64,000 nucleotides of DNA from CAZGNZ01 sp964527215 (GTDB lineage Bacteria > Fidelibacterota > Marinisomatia > SCGC-AAA003-L08 > JACNLC01). Below the pieces are notes generated by a model. The model worked only from the letters and a program-made list of their open reading frames with translations. It had not been told where the DNA came from and ran no database searches. The stretch spans positions 73,879 to 137,878 of the forward strand of contig CAZGNZ010000004.1 in the NCBI GenBank assembly GCA_964527215.1, in the 5' to 3' direction. A program made the translations under genes and the position numbers. Of this stretch, positions 59,425 through 64,000 are shown piece after piece; the stretch's first letter is position 1; the number at the start of each line of letters is the position of its first letter.

Positions 59425-59898
59425 ATGAATTCACGCCGTCAGATACTCAGATCAATTGGTTACTCGGAAAAAGCTGCAGAAATCATTGAATGTCAGACCA
59501 ATATGTCGGTTCTTGAAAATCCCACGGTAGAATTTACCAACCACTCGGATTGTGGTGATATTCTGAAACTGCAGATGACAATTGAGAACAGCGTGATTAA
59601 AACTGCCAAATTCCAGTATCTGGGGTGTGCAGGACTGCAGCTGGCAGCATCCGTCCTGACCATGATTGTCGAAGACAGCTCGCTGAATGATGCCTATCGA
59701 ATCACACCTGAAGCTATCATTGCTGTTGCAGGAAAAATACCTCCGGAAAAAATGGAGTGTGTGGAATTTGCAGTGGAATCATTTCAAAAAACCGTTCAGG
59801 TGTATTTGAATAAGGGAATTTCAAGGCCAAGAACTGGTGGTGATAATTCAGCGAATTCGATCAGGGAATGCAAATCATGCGGGCGTTCATTGTTTTGA
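59425..59898 (+). CDS. NifU/IscU-like Fe-S scaffold protein
   Basis: A 157-residue protein with three scaffold cysteines: NHSDCGDILKL, YLGCAGLQLAASVLT and KMECVEFAVESF (the CGD, CG/ASA and C/HC positions). The N-terminal 28 residues and the tail ending CKSCGRSLF are additional; the tail may add two ligands. It lies in the ORP-like operon, where the usual ORP locus has no scaffold, so a dedicated cluster donor is plausible. Confidence 0.85.
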   Translation: MNSRRQILRSIGYSEKAAEIIECQTNMSVLENPTVEFTNHSDCGDILKLQMTIENSVIKTAKFQYLGCAGLQLAASVLTMIVEDSSLNDAYRITPEAIIAVAGKIPPEKMECVEFAVESFQKTVQVYLNKGISRPRTGGDNSANSIRECKSCGRSLF

Positions 59899-59945
59899 GG
59901 GCTGCTGAACTTTTAATCAATTAAAACAAGCAAACAGGAGTAACA

Positions 59946-60293
59946 TTGAAAATTTTATTCACTGCTTCCAAACCTGACTGGGATGCAGCCATGGATCCAC
60001 GTTTCGGACGAACGGCTGCGTTTGTGATATACGATGAGGAAAAAGACAATACGATCACATACGACAACCGACAGATTGCTGATGAAGCACATGGCGCCGG
60101 TCCCAAAACTGCCCGCAAAATGATTGAGTTCGAAGTAGATGTTCTTGTGACCGGAAACGGACCGGGCGGCAATGCAGCAGCGGTCATTCAGGCCGCAGAT
60201 ATCCAGACATATACAGGTGCCGGCAGGATGACAGTGAAGGAAGCCTATCAGGCATTTCAAAATGGACAACTTCAGAAATTCCCAACCGGATAA
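59946..60293 (+). CDS. NifX/ORP-family cluster-binding protein (2)
   Basis: The 115-residue protein begins at TTG 59946 with AGGAGTAACA upstream. KILFTASKPDWDAAMDPRFGRTAAFVIYD and DEAHGAGPKTARKMIEFEVDVLVTGNGPGGNA match the family (the FGR motif and the GxGPGxxA turn). It lacks the His tail of its paralogue at 55861 and more closely resembles ORP proper. It directly precedes the regulator. Confidence 0.87.
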   Translation: MKILFTASKPDWDAAMDPRFGRTAAFVIYDEEKDNTITYDNRQIADEAHGAGPKTARKMIEFEVDVLVTGNGPGGNAAAVIQAADIQTYTGAGRMTVKEAYQAFQNGQLQKFPTG

Positions 60294-60314
60294 CAACACT
60301 GAAAAAAGGATGAG

Positions 60315-61661
60315 ATGAAACCTCCCGCACATATCCCTCATGCTGATATCATCCTGAACAGCATTGCAGATGGAGTATTTACGGTTGATGAACATCTGAC
60401 TATTACGTATTTCAACAAAGCTGCGGAGCGGATTATCGGTTTTCAGCAGCAGGATGCGTTGGGTCAGTATTGCTACGATGTTTTTCGAACCAATATTTGT
60501 GAAACGGCTTGTCCCATACGGTCAGCGCTGGCTGGGGGTACGCAAACCATCAATCAGCCGATCAACATTCTGCGCAAGGACGGCCGGACACTTGCAGTCA
60601 GCATCTCCACATCCGGAATTTCCAACAGTGAAGGCCGGATCGTAGGCGGAGTGGAAACCTTTCGTGATCTTTCTGCCATTGAAGAGCTGAAAAGGGAGAT
60701 TTCCAAAAGCTATTCTTTTGAGGATATCATCTCAAAAAACCGGACCATCCAGCAGATCTTTGACATACTCCCCAATATTGCTGAAAGCTGCAGCACGGTT
60801 TTGATTGAAGGACCCAGCGGATCCGGCAAGGAACTGTTTGCCAGGGCCATCCACAATCTGAGTCAGCGTCGGAATGGTCCGTTTGTGGCAATCAACTGCA
60901 GTGCGCTGCCTGATTCACTGTTGGAATCTGAGCTCTTCGGATATGTAAAAGGAGCATTCACGGATGCCCGAAAGGACAAACCAGGGCGATTTGCACTGGC
61001 TCAAAACGGGACTATTTTTCTTGATGAGGTTGAAAGTTTAGCCAAACCCACCCAGGTAAAACTGCTGCGGGTGCTTCAGGAACGGGAATATGAACCACTG
61101 GGAGCTACTCAATCCGTGAAAGCCGATTTCCGAATTCTGGCCGCTTCCAATATGAATCTTAAAGAAATGGTTCGCAATCAGACATTTCGGGATGATCTGT
61201 ATTTCCGTCTGAATGTGGTCAAAATTGTGCTGCCGAAACTGTGTGAACGTCGGGATGACATTCCCCTTCTCGTAGAATACCTGATTAACAAATTCAATAC
61301 CCGTGAAGGCGCAAGTGTATCCGGTGTCAGTGCCGATGTCATGAACCGGCTGATGCAGTATGATTATCCTGGCAATGTTCGTGAGCTGGAAAATATTATT
61401 GAATATGCATTTGTGATGAACAGAACGGGGCTGATCCAGTGCCAGCATCTTCCCCCTGAATTTGGAAACTCGAACGATGAATCCGTTCTTCCGGCAATTT
61501 CACATAACGGTATTCACAGTCTTGAGAAAAAACTGATTATTGATACGCTCAATAAAATGGGAGGCAAACGGCAGGAAGCAGCAGATGAACTGGGAATCCA
61601 CCGATCAACTTTGTGGCGGAAAATGCAGCAGTATGGATTGAATAAAAAGGGAGCCTGCTGA
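60315..61661 (+). CDS. PAS-domain sigma-54-dependent activator (NtrC family)
   Basis: Residues about 10-120 form a PAS domain with a Cys cluster (Cys53, Cys62, Cys66 in QYCYDVF and NICETACP) that could sense redox or bind a cofactor. The AAA+ domain (about 135-370) has Walker A GPSGSGKE at 166-173, GAFTDA at 213-218 in place of GAFTGA, Walker B GTIFLDEVE and an arginine-finger region. A Fis-type helix-turn-helix ends it (GGKRQEAADELGIHRSTLWRKM). It ends the ORP-like operon and resembles the regulator of the Desulfovibrio orp genes. Confidence 0.93.
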   Translation: MKPPAHIPHADIILNSIADGVFTVDEHLTITYFNKAAERIIGFQQQDALGQYCYDVFRTNICETACPIRSALAGGTQTINQPINILRKDGRTLAVSISTSGISNSEGRIVGGVETFRDLSAIEELKREISKSYSFEDIISKNRTIQQIFDILPNIAESCSTVLIEGPSGSGKELFARAIHNLSQRRNGPFVAINCSALPDSLLESELFGYVKGAFTDARKDKPGRFALAQNGTIFLDEVESLAKPTQVKLLRVLQEREYEPLGATQSVKADFRILAASNMNLKEMVRNQTFRDDLYFRLNVVKIVLPKLCERRDDIPLLVEYLINKFNTREGASVSGVSADVMNRLMQYDYPGNVRELENIIEYAFVMNRTGLIQCQHLPPEFGNSNDESVLPAISHNGIHSLEKKLIIDTLNKMGGKRQEAADELGIHRSTLWRKMQQYGLNKKGAC

Positions 61662-61750
61662 ACGAGCATAACCAGCTTTCATGTGCAGATCAGTGCTGCA
61701 TGAGTATGAAATATTGCCTGCGTCTTCCGTAAAGATCGGTTTCCCGCAAT

Positions 61751-61892
61751 GAATCCGCCAGTGGGCGGACAAGTGTAACTGGGTGCATTCCCCGCCGCTT
61801 GTTGAAAATCCGCCATTTAGCGCGGCGGCGAAATATATAATGACCCGATTAATTACTGATACCCAATCCACTTCGCGGCGGGGAAATTCATT
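61751..61892 (+). repeat. composite intergenic repeat, modules A+B (copy 8)
   Basis: GAATCCGCCAGTGGGCGGACAAGTGTAAC, CATTCCCCGCCGCTTGTTG, AATCCGCCATTTAGCG and the middle AATGACCCGATTAATTACTGATA. The CCGTCAGCTGACGG palindrome is replaced by CAATCCACTTCGCGG, so this copy is decayed. Confidence 0.75.
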
Positions 61893-61916
61893 ATCGATTT
61901 GCGGTTTTGCTTTCAA

Positions 61917-62129
61917 CTGGTGATCTGCGGAACCTCAGATTGAAAGATTCTCTCACTGTCACCCATCCCAAACCCCCACCACTCCCGGGGAAACAGCGCA
62001 TGGCATGGGATTCAGGATGCAGCAATCCCAAATTCCTTCAGCTCACATCTGCTGGGGTAAATATCTTGTTTTGAGTACTCCTGTTCTAATAATACTATGC
62101 ATTCTGAACAACGATTCGGATGGCGAACG
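61917..62129 (+). repeat. module D, copy 1 of 3
   Basis: A ~200 bp block: ACTGGTGATCTG, CCCAAACCCCCACCACTCCCGG, GCATGGCATGGGATTCAGGATGCAGCAATCCCAA and TAATACTATGCATTCTGAAC. Copies at 62840 and 63592. Confidence 0.75.
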
Positions 62130-62275
62130 ACGAAAAAAACCAGGATATGGGGATAGCGATCAATGAATGGTCTGTTTGTTCGGCTGACGACTCCTCAACC
62201 CACTCATTATCACCCTGCGCGGGAAGCTGACTCAACCACTCAATCACTCAACCAATAAACTCTTTCACGATTCTA

Positions 62276-62368
62276 TCAAGCCCCAAATGCACTTGGTGTG
62301 CAATGAAATTTTCTGAAATGGAATGTTCTTTTCTTCGAAGAAAAGAACCAAAAGAACATGCGCAGCAG
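62276..62368 (+). repeat. module C, copy 1 of 3, with 24 bp perfect palindrome
   Basis: Contains GTTCTTTTCTTCGAAGAAAAGAAC at 62325-62348, a perfect 24-base palindrome, then CAAAAGAACATGCGCAGCAG. Copies at 63206 and 63905. Confidence 0.85.
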
Positions 62369-62398
62369 TCCAATTTCATCTCGATTGAATGTTTCATT

Positions 62399-62567
62399 GA
62401 ATCCGCCAGCTGGCGGATTTTTAATCCGTCTCCTGACGGACAAGTGTAACAGGGTGCATTCCCCGCCGCTTGTTGAAAATCCGCCATTTGGCGTGGCGGC
62501 GAAATGAAAAATGATTATATCACTAATGATACCCCGTCCCGTCAGCTGACGGGCGGGGAAATTCATT
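62399..62567 (+). repeat. composite intergenic repeat, modules A+B (copy 9, complete)
   Basis: The best-preserved copy: GAATCCGCCAGCTGGCGG hairpin, CCGTCTCCTGACGG, CATTCCCCGCCGCTTG, module B with ATGATTATATCACTAATGATA, CCCGTCAGCTGACGGGCGGG and AAATTCATTG. The corresponding place downstream of module C copy 2 lacks it. Confidence 0.88.
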
Positions 62568-62600
62568 GAGATAAACTCGTCCCGTCGAAAATCAGACGGG
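62568..62600 (+). repeat. module E, copy 1 of 2
   Basis: GAGATAAACTCGTCCCGTCG with CCCGTCGAAAATCAGACGGG hairpin; second copy at 63336. Confidence 0.75.
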
Positions 62601-62839
62601 GAAGGAACGAAATTTGAAACTTGAAACCGGAAACTTGAAAAAGATCAATTAACAACTGACACTGAAAACGGACGGTTTTCCCAAACCCATCCAACTGCTC
62701 GACCAATTGACAACACCCGATCCTTCAGGTTTTTTTTGCCTGCACCCCTTCAGGGTTCTGCCGTAATTCGATCCGGTCCCCGGAACGATGCCCCGGGCTG
62801 ACGTATTCAGCCCCTTCAGGACTGGAGGATCTGATTTCT

Positions 62840-63052
62840 ACTGGTGATCTGTGGAACCTCGGATTGAAAAATCACCCAATGTTCACCCATCCCAAACCCC
62901 CACCACTCCCGGGGAAACAGCCGGGTGGCATAGGATTCAGGATACAGCAATCCCAATCCCGCCAGCTGAGGTCTGCCGGACTATAATCTGATTATTCGAG
63001 CACTCACCTGTATTATTACTATGCATTCTGAACCGTAATCCGGACGGCAATC
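62840..63052 (+). repeat. module D, copy 2 of 3
   Basis: Same block with ACCAC/CCCGGGG, TAGGATTCAGGATACAGC, TGATTATTCGAGCACTCACC and TATTATTACTATGCATTCTG; it begins right after a CTTCAGGACTGGAGG stretch. Confidence 0.75.
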
Positions 63053-63205
63053 GACCGAGAACCGACTCGATTATTCGACAACTTAACCTCACCATACCGG
63101 GAAGTCCCATTCAACCAATTCACCATTACACTATTTCACCATCTCACTACTCAACGACACCATGCCGGGAAACCTTCCTCAACCACTCAACCAATACTAA
63201 CTATC

Positions 63206-63301
63206 ATGCCAAGCCCTAAACGCATTTGGTGTGTTCTGAATTTCTCTGAATTAGAATGTTCTTTTCTTCGAAGAAAAGAACCAAAAGAACATGCGCTGCA
63301 G
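63206..63301 (+). repeat. module C, copy 2 of 3
   Basis: ATGCCAAGCCCTAAACGCATTTGG then the 24-base GTTCTTTTCTTC palindrome and ATGCGCTGCAG. Downstream TTGAATGTTTCATTGAATGA continues straight into module E without the composite repeat seen after copy 1. Confidence 0.82.
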
Positions 63302-63335
63302 GACAATTTCATCTTGATTGAATGTTTCATTGAAT

Positions 63336-63368
63336 GAGATAAACTCGTCCCGTCGAAAATCAGACGGG
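63336..63368 (+). repeat. module E, copy 2 of 2
   Basis: GAGATAAACTCGTCCCGTCGAAAATCAGACGGG, identical over 33 bases to copy 1. Confidence 0.8.
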
Positions 63369-63591
63369 ACTCGAACAACAACATCTCATTCGCACCATGA
63401 AACATCCAATCTCGACAGTCTGCTCTCCGCTCAGACTGACTGAAATTGTACTGAATGCGCGATAATACCGATACTCCTCAGAGGTTGTGCTGATAAACAA
63501 CCACTGACCACCCAACTTTTCCCTGACAGAGAATCCGCACTCAACCAATTAACCATTACACCATTATACCATTCCACCAAGCCCCAAGACC

Positions 63592-63760
63592 AACCATCCC
63601 AAACCCCCACCACTCCCGGGGAAACAGCCGGGTGGCATAGGATTCAGGATGCAGCGATCCCAATTCCCGCCAGCTGAGGTCTGCCGGACTTCAATCTGAT
63701 TATTCGAGCACTCACCTGTATTATTACTATGCATTCTGAACTGTAATCCGGATGGCAATC
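63592..63760 (+). repeat. module D, copy 3 of 3
   Basis: Lacks the first ~30 bases of the block but otherwise matches copy 2 very closely (TAGGATTCAGGATGCAGCG, CTGATTATTCGAGCACTC, ATGCATTCTGAACTG). Confidence 0.75.
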
Positions 63761-63904
63761 GTTGGTTAATGGTTAATAGTTTATTGGCAACTGGTCATCA
63801 GGGGCTGCATTCCTTGCTGACGATCGACCACCGATAACCTAATCAATTGCACCCTGCAGGGAACCCAACTCAACGAATCAACCACTCAACCAATACTAAC
63901 TATT

Positions 63905-64000
63905 ATGCCAAGCCCTAAACGAATTTGGTGTGTTCTGAAATTCACTGAAATGGAATGTTCTTTTCTTCGAAGAAAAGAACCAAAAGAACATGCGCAGCAG
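63905..64000 (+). repeat. module C, copy 3 of 3 (reaches the window edge)
   Basis: CCAAGCCCTAAACGAATTTGG, the GTTCTTTTCTTC palindrome and ATGCGCAGCAG, cut off by the end of the window, so the array continues beyond it. Confidence 0.8.

Larger units (their letters stand above)
61662..64000. other. 2.3 kb non-coding repeat-rich region
   Basis: No supported gene; the open frames are short, Cys-poor and overlap repeats. It is built from composite repeat copies 8 and 9 and three sets of modules C, D and E described separately. Between them lie runs such as CAACCACTCAACCAATACTAAC and ACCATTACACC, i.e. low-complexity ACCATT/CAACC filler. Confidence 0.7.

Noticed and set aside
62160..63760. Short minus-strand frames in the terminal repeat region
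   Set aside because: They are made of repeat modules and low-complexity text and have no ribosome sites.
61917..64000. CRISPR array
   Set aside because: Repeats are 100-200 bp, irregularly spaced and differ in module content; no cas genes.

Overview
The window looks like a chromosomal segment of an anaerobic or microaerophilic Gram-negative bacterium, about half GC. Lipoprotein signals, a predicted outer-membrane barrel and an RND-free set of secreted glycosidases indicate a diderm. Four secreted proteins carry paired dockerin-like calcium loops (DxNxDGxxDxLD), a habit common in the FCB superphylum. A Marinimicrobia, Calditrichaeota or Cloacimonadota-like lineage is an inference, since no rRNA or universal marker lies in the window. 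I saw no tRNA, rRNA, CRISPR array, phage or integrase gene.

Layout. 1-2.0 kb: N-formylglutamate amidohydrolase and a short-chain dehydrogenase. 2.3-9.3 kb: a two-component pair followed by a phosphate-type ABC system (substrate-binding protein, two permeases, ATPase) and an orphan sulfate-binding-like protein, closed by a hairpin. 9.5-10.5 kb: a 177 bp foldback MITE directly upstream of a peroxiredoxin. 10.7-28.5 kb: scattered saccharolytic genes (GH16, GH3, an alpha/alpha barrel enzyme, GH30), a PadR/nitronate monooxygenase/acetyltransferase operon, a dockerin-like secreted protein, an alpha/beta hydrolase, a DUF2130 coiled-coil protein with a fresh internal duplication, and an epimerase-like protein.

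28.6-37.8 kb: the most unusual block. A zinc-ribbon protein and an octaheme cytochrome c head an Rnf operon (rnfC-D-G-E-A-B). RnfB is fused to a complete GltD-type NADPH/FAD oxidoreductase, while RnfC has lost the motifs that bind NADH and FMN. The operon has a candidate sigma-54 promoter with upstream TGTTGCA palindromes, a slippery heptamer at the rnfC/rnfD junction, and a small independent transcription unit upstream. A NifX-like protein follows it.

37.9-44.6 kb: dockerin-like GH13, then a carbamoyltransferase / SxtJ / DUF5989 / SGNH-TPR module. 45.2-49.7 kb: an exporter-like set (Cys-rich membrane protein, OB-like lipoprotein, FtsX-type permease, LolD-type ATPase, outer-membrane barrel, FMN-binding-like protein). 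49.9-54.9 kb: GH13, methyltransferase, GH18. 55.3-61.7 kb: an operon resembling the orange-protein (ORP) locus of sulfate reducers: DUF134 regulator, two NifX-family proteins, DUF5320, metallo-beta-lactamase fold protein, two ferredoxin-inserted ParA/Mrp ATPases, a NifU-like scaffold and a sigma-54 activator.

61.7-64 kb holds no convincing gene and is built of three decayed copies of a repeat unit. A composite intergenic repeat family (nine copies) is spread over the whole window, and one copy can be compared with its unoccupied site. Together the genes suggest a polysaccharide fermenter (laminarin-like beta-glucans, chitin, alpha-glucans) with ion-motive ferredoxin/NAD(P)H/cytochrome electron transfer.
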